Origin: Ophiosphaerella korrae
Lineage: Eukaryota > Ascomycota > Dothideomycetes > Pleosporales > Phaeosphaeriaceae
Reading direction: 5' to 3'
DNA: 64,000 nt
Assembly (NCBI GenBank): GCA_028456385.1
Contig: JALNQF010000097.1
Span: 106,113-170,112 of the forward strand
The translations under genes and the position numbers were made by a program. Of the stretch, positions 13,070 to 25,264 are shown piece by piece. The notes below the pieces were generated by a model. That model searched no databases. It was not told the DNA's origin and was given only the letters and a program-made list of their open reading frames with translations. The stretch's first letter is position 1, and every line of letters starts with the position of its first letter.

Positions 13070-13972
13070 TTACTGTAGGTTAACAAATAAGCCTCCGTCG
13101 ACAAGTAGTTGTGCCCCAGTCACATAGTTCGACAAGTCGCTTCCTAGAAACACAGCCGGCCCCGCCAAATCTGCCGGTACGCCTGTTCGACCCAGCGGAA
13201 TCCTGCCCTCCATGTATGTTCTCTTCGCCTCGTCTTCTAGATCCTTCTCATTAAGCTGTGTCTTGATGGTGCCGGGCAATAGAGCATTGCAGCGGATGTT
13301 GTATTTTCCGAGGGCGCAGGCGGAGGATTGGATAAGGGAGAGCACACCAGCCTTGGTGGGCGTGTAGTGGCCCTGTTGCGCGCCCCCAACGAGGGCGGAT
13401 ATGGAGGATATGCCGATAATGCTGCCCCCCGGTGGGGATTGCTTTGAAAATTGTGTCGCGGCGGCGTGGATGGTGTTGTATGCGCCTGTGAGGTTAGTGG
13501 AGATTGTTTTGTTCCAGAGATCGGGTGTGATTCTGTGGTGCCGGCATGTTAGAAAACGATGCATCGAGTGGAGATTATACAGGAAGCATGGGGTATGGGC
13601 GTACTCGAGAAACTCTCTGAATTCGCAAATGCCAGCGTTGCTGATGAAGACGTCAAGACGCTGCCATTGCTCGATGGCGGCGGCGACGAGCTTCTTGCCC
13701 GTCTCATGATCGCTGACGTCGCCTGGTACTTGTATCAGTCGTTTCGTTGCTTTCTCTTTCCCGCCTAGGCCTAGTGAGGCTTCGTCGAAGAGCGATTGGA
13801 AATGGTCCGAGGACTTGGGGTCACCAAGATGGTTGACTGCTACGTTTGCGCCGTGTGCAAGGTATCCCAGTACAATTGCGCGTCCGATGCCTGTTACGCC
13901 GCCGGTAATGGCCATGGACTTACCCACCAGCAGCTGAGGCGGCGGTGCCGCTGTGCTCGGCCTTCTCCACAT
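13070..13972 (-). CDS. Short-chain dehydrogenase/reductase (SDR)
   Basis: Two exons, complement(join(13070..13532,13605..13972)), give 276 aa, a normal classical-SDR length. The start is the first ATG (MWRRPST) in a frame that stays open further upstream without another ATG. The cofactor motif TGGVTGIG sits near residue 23, followed by SNAGIC (NNAG-type), GISSIS (catalytic Ser), YTPTK (YxxxK) and a C-terminal VTGAQLLVDGG. The 72-bp intron (13533-13604) is in frame and lacks a stop. Its removal restores FREFLEITPDLWN, and it has a GTACGC donor, a CTAAC branch and a CAG end. The enzyme should be an NAD(P)H-dependent oxidoreductase; its substrate is unknown. It is divergent from the Clr5 gene across about 250 bp. 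Confidence 0.88.
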   Translation of the reverse strand: MWRRPSTAAPPPQLLVGKSMAITGGVTGIGRAIVLGYLAHGANVAVNHLGDPKSSDHFQSLFDEASLGLGGKEKATKRLIQVPGDVSDHETGKKLVAAAIEQWQRLDVFISNAGICEFREFLEYAHTPCFLYNLHSMHRFLTCRHHRITPDLWNKTISTNLTGAYNTIHAAATQFSKQSPPGGSIIGISSISALVGGAQQGHYTPTKAGVLSLIQSSACALGKYNIRCNALLPGTIKTQLNEKDLEDEAKRTYMEGRIPLGRTGVPADLAGPAVFLGSDLSNYVTGAQLLVDGGLFVNLQ

Positions 13973-14219
13973 GCTAAGGAGGTATGGTGGGGTAGCTGTG
14001 CACGAATCGCGGGGTATATATGGGGACTCAAGATGGCCGTATGGGGTGGAAGGGCTGTGACAGCGATGCACAGGTAGGGCTACATGACGGAAGACAGGCA
14101 GAGACGTGGCAATGCTATATGCCACGGTCAAGATGTGGAAAAATGGTCGAGGAGAAGCGTGACCAATTCCAGGCCCACGCTTTCGGAGCAATTGCTACCG
14201 AGCAGGCTTTCTTGGCGCT

Positions 14220-16407
14220 ATGGCGGGCGATTCACCACCTCACGCAACAGCCGCGACGCGGTCAGACCACTTGCGCAACTTTCGCAGCCGGGACAATCGC
14301 TGTCCTGGCGCTTATAGCGTCGCCATGGTGTATAACTGGGACGACAAGGAAGGCGAGTGCTACAGGCTCTATGTCGAAGAAAAGCGGAGTCTGGACGAGG
14401 TGATATCCTTTTGGGAAGCACGAGGGTTTACCCCAAGGTACGTGACCGCGCGGGCCGAACGTATGGGTCGCCGTAGATTACCATACTGTGTACCTATCTG
14501 ACAGTGAGCCTTCAGCAAACGAGCTTTCCAGACCCAGTTCAAGGTATGTCATACACCGTCCAACATGCCGACAGGCTTTGACTAATAAACCGCTATAGCG
14601 ATGGGACTTCCCCAGCAAACAGAACCCTGCACACAAAAACCCAGCCCTCATCGCCCGCCTGCGCGAGCTATGGGAGCAAAACTACACCCAGAAGGACATG
14701 GTCGATACCCTACAGAATGAAGGCTTTGCCATCAATGACCGCGAGCTGATTAGGCTGCGGTTGAGGCTCAAGCTACTGCTGAGGGAGAGTGTTCCCAGGC
14801 CGAAGGGGAAAGGGCAGAGTGGGCCCTCTTCTGGCCATGGAGCCGAGGAAGAGGTGCTCGTTCAAGAACAAGATGTGAGGGAGGCTACGCCTGCCCAGTA
14901 TGGCGCTGCGCATTCCGAGTCACGCTTAGACGATGCCCCATTACCAACACAGGAAGCACTTCGCAAGCAGCTACGGCAAGAGCAACTGCGGAACGAGAGT
15001 GATGAGAAGTGGCGTTCTCGCAAACGACGACGTCGGACACGAGGCTGGGCTGGGCTTCCAGCAGACGCCCCCGGCGAACCCCCACGCTTTCCCTCAGAGA
15101 CTACCATTGATGAAGCCAAGGCATACCTTGGCCTAGACAACGATATGTACCGCGAATTGAGGGAGCGTTTTCTCCAGATATGCAAAGAACAAGAAATCGT
15201 GAAGAAAACAGCGGCTGGGCCTGATAAGTGGGCCGAGATCGTGAGACGGCTGATCAATGAAAGCCATCACCTGTCCAGTGTATTTCAGGACGAACCTGAA
15301 GTATTCTCTCACATCGATGCCTTGTTTCGTCCCAAGAGCCAGCGAGCGCTATCAATCGATGTCATATGTATGGATGTTACCAAGCGCCTTCGTACAATGG
15401 ACTCTCGCATGACCCTTGCTGATGCAAAAAACACTCTCGCCCTTAACCCTGAACAGACTCGCCGCATTCGAAACGTTTTCGCCGCGAAGCTACGAGCAGA
15501 CCACTTTACTAACAAGCACGAAGCGGGCGAACAACACTGGGCAGACCTGAAGACTGTATGGGTAAACGAGTCAGAACTGCTAGTCCGCGCACTGGCTCAA
15601 GGCGAAGCAGATCCAGAATATCAACGGAAGTTGCGGGCCATTGAAATCTTAGCGCGAGACGTAATGAAGCGACAACAACAAGAAAAGACAACCAAAGACC
15701 CCAGCAAAAAGAAGCAAATCCACCAAGGGCCAGGGCCGGGACCAGCTCCGCCGGTTGTCGCACCTCATACATCAACAACGAATCGCAAAAGCCAAACTGA
15801 CACCAGAAGCGCTCTCGAAAATACTACCTCAACAAACTACGACAATATGACTGCCCTCGCATCTGCAGCAGACTTGCAAATTGACCCCAGCCTCCTCCTG
15901 GCCGCAAGCGACGCCGCAATGCTCCCTGCAACACCTTATCAGCCTGCCCAGCAGTACCAATTTCAAGATCATCAAGCCTCGCAATCATACAGACCAGCTC
16001 AAACAACATACTCCGCACAAGATCAGACCTATTACCTTGCGCCACACACACAGCCATCCACACCTTTACCAATCTATTTCCGCCTACATCCAAACTCCAA
16101 CACTCCGTTTCCCATGAAAATCGTCTGGCTGTCGATCCTGCATAGCCAGTCTGTAAGCGAGATACGAAACCTTGCAGCGAGAGAACACACGGGATGTGTG
16201 GTGCTTAAAGTCGAGGGGTTAGTCACGTACCGGGGTGAGCAGGGTGAGCAGGGTGAGCGAGAGGTTACGGTTGAGATTGGGGATGATGAAGAGCTTGGAG
16301 CGTATCTGGGACATGTGAGGAATGTGGGAGGTGCACAGGGTCAAGTGCAAGGGAAGGCTACATTTGTTGTGATGCTGGGGATGAGTGCGGGTGGTAGTTA
16401 TGTATAG
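14220..16407 (+). CDS. Clr5-domain protein
   Basis: Three exons, join(14220..14437,14516..14543,14599..16407), encode 684 aa. The N-terminal part joins WDDKEGECYRLYVEEKRSLD, an FTPSKRAF junction and FKRWDFPSKQN, the pattern of the fungal Clr5 domain, a putative DNA-binding region named after a fission yeast silencing factor. A second similar unit follows (LRELWEQNYTQKDMVDTL). The middle is charged with a basic patch (RSRKRRRRTR); the C-terminal third is Gln/Pro/Thr-rich and ends in a compact segment after about residue 590. Exon 2 is only 28 nt. The start is the first ATG of the frame; a Met at MVYNWDD, directly at the domain, is an alternative. The role is inferred to be nuclear and regulatory. 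Confidence 0.85.
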
Positions 16408-16628
16408 GTGGTAGGGAAGAAGGTGATAATGGAGTGACATGAGATAATAGTCATCGTAGATCCACATCTCCCAAGTTCCACCACCTCATAATGAGAACCC
16501 ATCACACCTACCAAACCTATCATAGCTCCACCTATGGGTACCAAACTCCGCAATATCACTCTACTATCGCACTTGCCTCATTTTCCAACCCCGCATATTG
16601 AGAACTCTTTCTCATCTCAAGAAACCTG

Positions 16629-19600
16629 TTATTCGTTAAAGTCTATCCGATTTGAGAAAGTGATCCGGTCACCAAGTGCCGCATTAGAGGGATAGCTACT
16701 CACTTCGGCAATGTTCTGTCTCTCAATATAGCTCTCCTGATTTCCGTCCCTGCCTACGCGCCAATACACGTCTGTGTAATCAGCACAATTCATCTCACGC
16801 AGAAACGCCTCGTCGTGCGTGATGACCAGGAGCTGGAAGTTGGCCTGTTTGCGGCGCAGCTGGATAATCTGGCTGAGAGATTCGGCAAGGCCTTTGATGT
16901 TCTGTTGGTCGAGGTTGGTGGTGGGTTCGTCGAGCGCGATGAGGCCGCAGTTTGTGCCGAAGCATTCGGCGAGTGCAAGCCGGATTACTAGGCATGCGAG
17001 TACTTTTTGGCCCGCGGAGCAGCGGCCCCGCATGTCCATTTCTGTATCTTGTTTTACCATTACGACGCGGTAGTTATAAGTGCGGTTGCCTTTGCCGTCA
17101 CTGTCCGAAGCGATGCGGATGGTGTCGACGTCAGTGCCTTGGTAGGCGTTGCGCCATAACTCTGCAATAATGCGGTTGATTTCTTCCATTTTGAGCGTGT
17201 GGTATTTCATAATGGCTTTATCTAGAGCGCCTGCATATCGGCCTAGATCTTCGATCACGGCTTTAGTAGTTTCAACCTTGATGTGTGCTTCGCGGTATTG
17301 CTGCGCCGCATTTGCGTATATGGATGAGTACTCGGCCATGAGTTCCTGGAGCTGCTCGTCTTTGTTCTTCATGTCGCGCTCCAAACTAGTTTTTTCAGTG
17401 TTGATTTGATGGAATTTGTTGTCCCATGAAATGGCTTGGGACTCATGATACGCCTTGTCTTTCTCCGCACCATGGGCTTCGAGCCTTTCGATGTCCGCTT
17501 GTAAAGTTTCTAGTGCACGCTTGGCTTTGCGGTAGCGTAGATTATCACCAATGGACCGTTTGGTCATTTCCGTGTCGCGCAATGAGTCATCAATCTTCTT
17601 GATATTGCGCATAACGACTAGCATTTCTGAGTCGATACGAGCGAGCCCTTCTTGTAAGCTATTGATCTCACGCTGCGTACGTGCTAGCTGTTCGGGGCCT
17701 CCGCGGTTAATATAAGCGGCAATTTCTTGATCTATCAGATTGAGTTGGCGAAGGCTGTCGGAGAGCTTGGAGGCTTCCTCCTGTGCGCGCTGGATTTGCT
17801 CATTACCACGCCGATTGACATCATCATACTTGTATTGCGCTTGCTCAATCTCGGGAGCTAAGTCCGCAATTTGGTTGTCAAAGTCACGTATTGATTCCCG
17901 TTGCTTATTGTTTTCGAACTTGAACTCCTCAATGCGGATAGCGAGCGCATGCTTCTCTTTCAGCATTGCCTGTGCACTACTCAAGTCAGCGTTGATGTCG
18001 CGAATACTGAGCTCTAAATTATTGAGGAGATTGCGTGACTTGTCTCGGTCAGCTGTGAGCCGATCGAGTGCGGCTCGAGCGTTGCGGCTGTCGTCTGTGA
18101 TCTTCTTCAAATCAACCTGAACGGCATCGATACCGCGTGACAGACCTGCAGCCTTCTGCTTCTGTGCAAGTTCCTTGATTTGAATTTCAAGCTCGTGAAC
18201 TTTGTTATGATAGGTGACGATGCTCTGAATTTCTTTCGACATAGACTCCGCTTCATGTTTTGCTGCTTCAAGATCTTGTACGACACCATCCTGGTCTTCA
18301 AGCTGTTTGTTGAGCCCCTCGCGCTCTGTGGTCAACTTCGTGAGCTCGGTGTGAAGCGCCGGAATTTCTGTGTCCCGCAATCGAACGGCAAGCTCAAAGT
18401 TGGGCTTCGCATTCCTAGCTAACTCGAGTTCAGCAAGAAGCTCCTCTGGGTTATCAGCCGTCATGTTCCTCTCAGCCTTCGTGATGATATCCTCCAATTT
18501 GGCGAGGAAGCCGGCAGTAGTGAAGCCTTGAGCTTTATCATCATGGAGCTCACGCGAACAAAGTCGGCACACATTGTCGCGTTGCGCAACCTTGACACAC
18601 GATCGCATGTACTCAACCTGTGCTGAAAATTTTGCATTGTCCGATGACACGCCCTCATAGTCTTCTTCTAGCTGCTGTAGAGTCTCCTCAAAGTCGGAAA
18701 TATCATCTTTTTGGATAGCGTCCCTGACGCTCTTCTCATACTGTTGTAGCTCGGAACGCTTCTTCTTTAGTTGCGCCTCCAAGCTAGACATTTGAAAATT
18801 GATCTTGTCGAGCTTGGATTGAGCAATGTCGCGGCGTGAGCTGGCTTCCTTCACCTTCCCAGCCATTTCAGAGAGTACTTGCTGGAAAGTGGTCTCAATT
18901 GTGGCAGTATCCCAGTCAGGATCAATAAGCTTCGAAATTCGCTTGTCATGGACCTTTTTCATCGTCGAGAGACTGTGCTGCGCTGTTTGCAACTCGTTCT
19001 GAGCGTAATCGATAGACGCAGACTCTTTGGCTTGCTTCGTAGCCTCACCAAGCTCATGTGTGACTCGTTCTTTTTTATCTTCCAGTATCCGTACATGTTC
19101 TGATGATTCGCGAAGGCGCTCATCGTAGCGCTCCGAAGCGGCTGTGGAATTAGCGTTCATCAGCTGCCTCTCTGTGTCTTGTTTTTTGTCTTGCAAAATA
19201 GCTTCACTGCCTGCGTCTGCCTTTATGTTGTTCATCGACTTCTGTAGACTGGATATACGTTCGTCATTGTTTGTGATATGCGTACGGGAGGACTCTCTGG
19301 ATTGTGCGACACCAGATTTGCGCGTAGTGAGTTGGTTGAGATGGTTCTGCGCTTCCCGAAGTTCGCGCTGGCACTCCTCACGAGCGCGGTCAAGCGCTTT
19401 ATTCTGGTCCCGAGACAATTTGGTGAGTATTTGCTGGAATTCTACAGCTTTGTTGTCTGTAATATCGTAATCATATCCGCGAATACCATGACGCTTCGCA
19501 GTCTCTCTAATAGAAGCCTCGCGTTGTTCTATGTGACGATCGTGTTGTTCTTTCTGTGCTTCGTATTTCCCAATTTCGCTCTGCTTTGTCCCAAGCGATT

Positions 19601-20725
19601 CACGAGCATTCTCAAGCTGTTCCTTCAGATTGGTATATTCTTGCCTATGCTCATCGTGTTGGGTGGCGTAAGTCGCTACGCGCTGCTCATACTGGTCGAG
19701 CAATAACTGCAGCTCACCATCTGACTCAGCCATGTGCGTGAGATTGTCCTCGAGTGCGGTCACACTTTCTTTGTTGGCATTTAACGTGATTCGCTTGCCG
19801 TTAAGCTGTGCCACGATCTGCTCGTAGCGAGCAGCGTCAGTGTAAGCACGTTTGGCGTTCTGCTGGGCTTCTGTACACTGCTCGTCTACCTTTTCATATT
19901 GGGTCCGCAGTTTTTCAATGTCGTCAAACAGCCTGGCTTGGCGATCCTGGCTCTTTAGAGAGCGGTCCTTATCCTCTTTAGCATTGCCTTCGATGATCTT
20001 TAGTTGCCCTAGCTCGGTGTTACGGTTCTTGCGGATCATCTTGATATTTTCTATGGCTTTTGTGTATTTCAAGGCCTCAAATATTTCATCAAACTTCTTT
20101 TTGAGGGTAGATGCATCACTTAGAGGCCAAAGACTGTCCTCCTGGTGACAGAATATTACGTTGTCTAGGATGGCCTTGGGCACGCCGAGGTACTGTGGGA
20201 TGAGTTGATCTAACTCCGCTACACGAGTCGAGACTGAGTGCTTCTCGCCATCTTTGATCATAAGCAGCGAGCCCTCTAGCGTCTTTTGATGTCGTGTGTT
20301 TTTCTTGATCGTGGCTTGCATGTTCCTCGTTGCGACCATGCGCACGCCTGACGTAGATTTGAACGAGAGCTTCACTTGGGCCATAAGCTCCTTTTCATTC
20401 CGTAACTTAGGATCGTGGAGAAAAGCTCCTCCAGTCTTGCTGTTGGGTGGGAGATCGCCTGTGGTGGCATATCTTAGTGACTCGATGATAGTCTACACAG
20501 AAATCAGAGGGTGGCGGAATGATTGTGCCAAAAAACTTACTGTTTTTCCAGAGCCGTTCCAGCCTACAATCAATGTGAGAGGTGCATTGAAGACGATGGT
20601 TTCTCCTTTTTCAGGACCAAAAGAGCGGATGCTGCAGCGAGTTGTTGGTACAATGATGTGAAAGCTGACGGATAGACTCACCCCTGTAGCATCATACGAT
20701 CAATTTTCGCTGATGGTCGTATCAT
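16629..20725 (-). CDS. RAD50: DNA double-strand-break repair protein RAD50 (SMC-like ATPase of the MRN/MRX complex)
   Basis: Three exons, complement(join(16629..20492,20541..20631,20682..20725)), give 1332 aa, close to yeast Rad50 (1312). Exon 1 is 44 nt ([14 protein letters not shown]). Exon 2 carries [10 protein letters not shown] and the Walker A GWNGSGKT (about 38-45). The rest is a long coiled coil with the zinc hook CRLC near residue 685. It ends with [10 protein letters not shown] (signature), [12 protein letters not shown] (Walker B and D-loop) and LLVITHDE (H-switch). The protein tethers and helps process broken DNA ends with Mre11 and Nbs1 in the nucleus. The printed stop follows IDFNE; a GTGAGT directly after NIAE could instead open a last small intron, giving a shorter tail. 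Convergent with the Clr5 gene (about 220 bp apart), divergent from wc-2. Confidence 0.96.
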
Positions 20726-21289
20726 AGTTAGTGAGTGGTCAAGTGCTTGTGGGCCAGTAGGCTAGATGTAGAAGGGCACATACACCTGAGATGTGTTAGC
20801 ACGAAGTTCATCAGCCTCGACTAGCTAAAAAGTATGGCCGCTCACATTTTGGCCGGTCCGCACTGCCAGCATTCACATCCCCTTGTTACAGCTGATGTTG
20901 TTATTGTGCTAGTGCTGCGCAGTCAACAGCACTGGCGAGCTGGAGGTGCTGCGCTGCGACGCGGCGGCCTAGCCGTGACGCGAGGCGCTGCACGACATCA
21001 CGTGATTCAACGACACGTGACTTGTGCGCATGGACCGCAGCCCTCAGGATGGGAAATGTGGCAAATCATGTAATTTTGCCATGGCAGTTGTGCGTCATGT
21101 CGTCATCATATCTCTTTGCCACGCCGTCACCAATCACATGGGCAGGAAGTGCTTGACTGTATCGGAGATCTATGCCGTGGCCATAGGTAAGCGTCTCCTC
21201 CGCAGCTTTTGCATCACGATCGATTGATTACACACAAATCCCATGGTGCGTAGTTTCGCTACGGATTAACCTGACAGCCGTCGCTCGCC
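20726..21289. promoter_or_regulatory. Divergent promoter region between RAD50 and wc-2
   Basis: About 560 bp separate the two start codons. A perfect palindrome TCACGTGA at 20998-21005 and CACGTGA at 21014-21020 lie 8 bp apart. CACGTG boxes of this kind are bound by bHLH factors such as Cbf1. No TATA box is obvious. Function is inferred from position and motif only. Confidence 0.5.
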
Positions 21290-22841
21290 ATGGCAATGTA
21301 CCAAGGAGAGGTGCGTACCATCCCTCCGGACCAGGAATGCCTCCACAATATTGAGAGTCTGTAATTGTAGATGGGCATGCCAGGCATGCCCGCGCAGCAG
21401 AACGAGCTCGACCTCGATGGTCTGCCCATGATGAGCATGAGCATGAGCATGGATATGGACATGAACGTCGACTTGTCGCTTGATGGCGCCGATGCGAACA
21501 ATGCAGCAGCCTTCGCAGCCTTTACTCACCCTCAGTTGCAGCCCAATGTGCCCACCAGCACCGCTGCCAGTGATGTCGGCACATCCTCCATGGCTCAGGA
21601 AATGAACATGGCAGGCGCGGGCGCTGGCCCCTTACCCACCGGCTTCGGTGCGCCTAGCATGAACCCGTCCGGCAGCACCTTGACCGAGTTCACCAAGCGG
21701 CGCAACTGGTCCCAGCGTGTGCTAGAAGAGTTGCGCGATCTGTTACATATCCTGAGCCCCGATGGCAGAATTCTCTACGTCTCGCCGTCGTGCAAGGCGC
21801 TGACAGGCTGGGAGCCTTCTCAGCTGATTAGCCATTTCATGAACGAGTTCATTCATCCCGACGATATCAGCATCTTCATCAAAGAATTCAACGAGTCAAT
21901 CGCCTCTGGGAACCCTCTGCGCTTCTTCTACCGCTTTCAAAAGCTGGATCGATCATACATCATCTTCGAGTCGCATGGCCATCCGCATCTGAGCAATGAC
22001 CCAAGTTCCTTCGCGCCCCCAAATGCGCTGAACTGCCGCGGTTTCTTTCTCATGGCGAGGCCGTACCCCACTAAGAATGCTGCTCTTCTTGATTCTTTCC
22101 TGGAACATAAAATTGAAAACGAGCGGCTGACGAAGCGGATAGCCGAACTGAAGCGCGAAGAGCGTGATGAAAACGACGAGTGGGCAAAGAAGACCGAGGG
22201 CACATCTATGTCCCAGTCAGAGACACAATTTACACAGCCCACAAAGAGCACCACGGCAAGCGATGCTGCATCGTATGCACAAATGCCACCACCCGCTAAG
22301 CCCGTCATCTCAAACACGGCCCTAACACGACAAAACCTCGATGAAGCGCTAGCAGCAACCAAGCAAGACAGCATTAACGATAAGATGGCAAGGTACGAGG
22401 GCGCGAGTCATCTAGAGACAATAGAAATGATCACGGGCCTACGCTACCGAGATGGAGAGCGCTCTCAGGGTATTAGCACGGGAGATGCGAGTCCCAATCT
22501 CATACGGGGTGACGCAGGCATACAGATTTCCCTAGATCGAGACGGCAGGACCTCGTCGGATAAGAAAAAGAAGCTTAAAATCGCAGACGAGTACGTGTGC
22601 ACTGACTGCGGCACTTTGGATTCACCAGAATGGAGAAAAGGGCCGAATGGGCCAAAAACTCTGTGTAATGCCTGTGGATGTAAGTTCGCATACTCTATAT
22701 TTCGTTATATTGACTGAACACCTTCCAGTGCGATGGGCAAAGAAGGAGAAGAAGCGTCATAGTACGAATAGTGGTACGCCTGGGCCTAGCATGGCTCATA
22801 CACCGTCCCAAGTTATGCAGACCAGCACCGGCAGCAGCTGA
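21290..22841 (+). CDS. wc-2: White collar 2-type blue-light regulator (PAS + GATA zinc finger)
   Basis: Proposed exons are join(21290..21310,21371..22679,22729..22841), 480 aa. A 7-codon first exon (MAMYQGE) with a GTGCGT donor joins MGMPGMP; starting at 21371 is the alternative. The N-terminus is Met-rich ([14 protein letters not shown]). One PAS domain follows at roughly 120-240, beginning in [20 protein letters not shown]. After a helical linker and a basic patch (DKKKKLK) comes a GATA finger, C-x2-C-x18-C-x2-C ([17 protein letters not shown]), closing as [14 protein letters not shown] across the last intron. There is no LOV signature, so it is WC-2 rather than WC-1. WC-2 pairs with WC-1 to activate light-induced and clock genes in the nucleus. 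Confidence 0.93.
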
Positions 22842-23310
22842 GCGAGTACCCATATGGGCTCTTCGTTTAGTACAAAATCAACAGCCGATTGTAAACTACC
22901 CCTAGACGTAGTGTCGGCCATACGGCACATATTTCACTGTGAGGGAATTCCTACGGGTAAACTTATTGTGCCGTGGTTGGCAGCCCCGCTAGACGACTGG
23001 GCTTACTATAAGCACAACAGAATAACTCTGTTAGGACTACTGATGAGTTTTTAAAGACTGGTAATACTATTGTGCGAGGGTGAAACGTGCAACAGTGAGC
23101 GCACCCCAAGTCAACCGGACGCGGGCGCTCGAGGTATTGCTGATGGCACTCTGTGCATTCTTAGGAGCACCATAATACTTCAAATTTTAATTTCTTTGGC
23201 CGTACAATATCGAGCATGGGCTAGAGTCTAATATGGTCTTACCCAACAATTTTTACCTTCGCAAAGTTCACATTCCGCCGCGTCCCAAATGACGATATGA
23301 CGCTACAGGC
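22842..23310. other. Intergenic, nothing recognised
   Basis: Downstream of wc-2. Open frames are short and domain-free. Confidence 0.5.
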
Positions 23311-24160
23311 ATGCCCAATAAGGAAGAGTATTCTCTGCCTCATTTGAGGTCATTAATTACGACCATACACTACGTCCTCATTTTTTACAACTCACTTACC
23401 ACTGTGGCATGTCTTGCGTTTGTGTTGGCTAGTTCTTTCGGCGACGCCGGCGTGATGGGAAACGTGCGCTCTCTCATTCAATTGCAAATCCTCAATCAGC
23501 CTACATTGCTCGAGGCACCTTCTAAGCTACCTGTCACTACCCCCAGCACCTTGTTACGCGCAGACAACGTCAACCCCCCTCACAAAGCTGGACCTTCCGT
23601 CTACCAACAATTCACAGAGCCCTCCACTTATGATCCTACATCGTGGTCTAACTCAAGATAGTCTGTAGAATCATCTGTCATACGCTCAGCTTCCGTTTCA
23701 TTCACAACACTCATGCTCTTCCCTTTCGTTTCCGATGCCGTTTCTGCATATTATGACGACAAAGGCCTGTCTATTCATAGAGGCAGTGCAGATTGGGGCA
23801 ACCAAGGTTGCCGAGCTGTCGATAAAGATACTATGCATGAATCTGTAGATAAAGGTAAGAATGGATCTCCTGGTTATTTATGAGAGCCATTGCTGATAGC
23901 AAGGCCCAGGCAAAGAAGTGCACATGCAGATCGAAAACAATACCACAAACGATGTAGGTGGCGACATGAAGGCAGAGAAAATAGAGGCTGATACTGATGA
24001 CCTCAATGCCATCAAACTTATTTACAAAAATGCCGTGGCGGAACTCCATAGACATGATTCAACGCAGAACGTTTCGATATCGAATGGTGATAAAACGCTC
24101 GAACTGAAACTTACAACAAAGAGGATGTCTACCTCAATGCCCAACCTATCGCTCAAATAA
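23311..24160 (+). pseudogene. Hypothetical gene or pseudogene with in-frame TAG
   Basis: I do not recognise this product. A frame opens at ATG 23311 with one hydrophobic helix (about residues 18-45, rich in L, V, A, F) and meets TAG at 23659-23661. The same frame then stays open and protein-like for about 64 codons to a good intron: GTAAGA at 23855, GCTGATA branch, AAG acceptor at 23903. This leads in phase into a second open stretch ending at 24160, which is acidic and Asn/Asp/Lys-rich. Continuity on both sides of the TAG suggests a gene broken by one nonsense change, CAG to TAG being the simplest. A hidden intron removing the TAG is possible but no good donor is seen. Confidence 0.35.
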
Positions 24161-25264
24161 CGAATCCCACAGCCCAGATACCGCGTTCGTGCACGTACCA
24201 CTTCAATAGTCAACGATGTGAATCATTTTTCGGGTGTTCAGGTTTCTGCAACGCTTCAGAGGACACGATTCAAAGTCCGCATACCGGCCCCCAATGAGGT
24301 TGGATATGATTGTGTGCGACAGTTACCGAGGCCACGCGGGCAGCTGGTAATCGAGGTGAATAAAGGCCTATGAATTCAAATGTGCCCATAACTATCGTCT
24401 TCGATAAGATCTTATTAGGTATAGTTTCTTTAGATAAAGCAACTTTACAATCGACTACGATATCGATAATGGTGATACGACTCTTGCATTATGTAAAGTT
24501 CGGCCTCTCATATTTCTATCGAGTATGCGCTTTCCGTCTTAAAAGGCTTGCTTTGTGGTCTAATAGAGAGGCAATTTGCGTAACCTAGGCTCGCTTTAAT
24601 CCACGACTTATGCCAACAAGGTACCTTGATTTCTAAGACAGCTATATATTGTTTTGTATCATAAGTATTTGACTCATGTCCAAATAGAACTCGTCAAGGT
24701 GTAACAACGAACATTGCGGGCGACGATAAAAGGCTTGATTTCAATTCTGTTTCCATTTCATTGGCCGTCGTTGAGCCACTACCTAATTGCTCTATCTAAA
24801 TCCCAAGAATTTGGTGGATGGTGTACGCCGGTTACAAGCAAGGCTAGAGCGCCGAGCAGGAACCTAATCTGACTGTCGCTCATGTAGCTGAATGGTTTTG
24901 TTTCAGTGGCATAGATGCTATTCCGACATGTTAGAAATGCATTCTCGAGCTCAATCTCTAGTATTGTTCTTGCAACAAGTGTTTCAACTCCGTGATTCCA
25001 ACTACCTAGATATTAAAAATGAAGTTTTAGAGCTCAGCAGGGCAGTGTTGTGGGCGATTTGTAGTTGAGCATCAAAGGGATAAATTTGACATCTGTCATC
25101 TCAAATTCCATCAGAGTGGTAATCGTATATTTGCATTGATATGTCATCTACATGATTACTCGGGAGACTATGAAAAAGAAACGTAGCCCAAACCATCGAC
25201 TTCAAAAGTAATGGCCAACGCTCAATAACCTGTTTGATACAGTCCACCTCTTCCCAGAGGGTGG
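24161..25264. other. Intergenic, nothing recognised
   Basis: AT-rich compared with the RAD50/wc-2 area, with only short frames (the longest about 72 codons at 24370-24588) lacking any domain signature. Confidence 0.5.

Noticed and set aside
13973..14191. N-terminal extension of the SDR
   Set aside because: Lacks an ATG and would use TTG; adds 73 non-SDR residues and runs into the divergent promoter.
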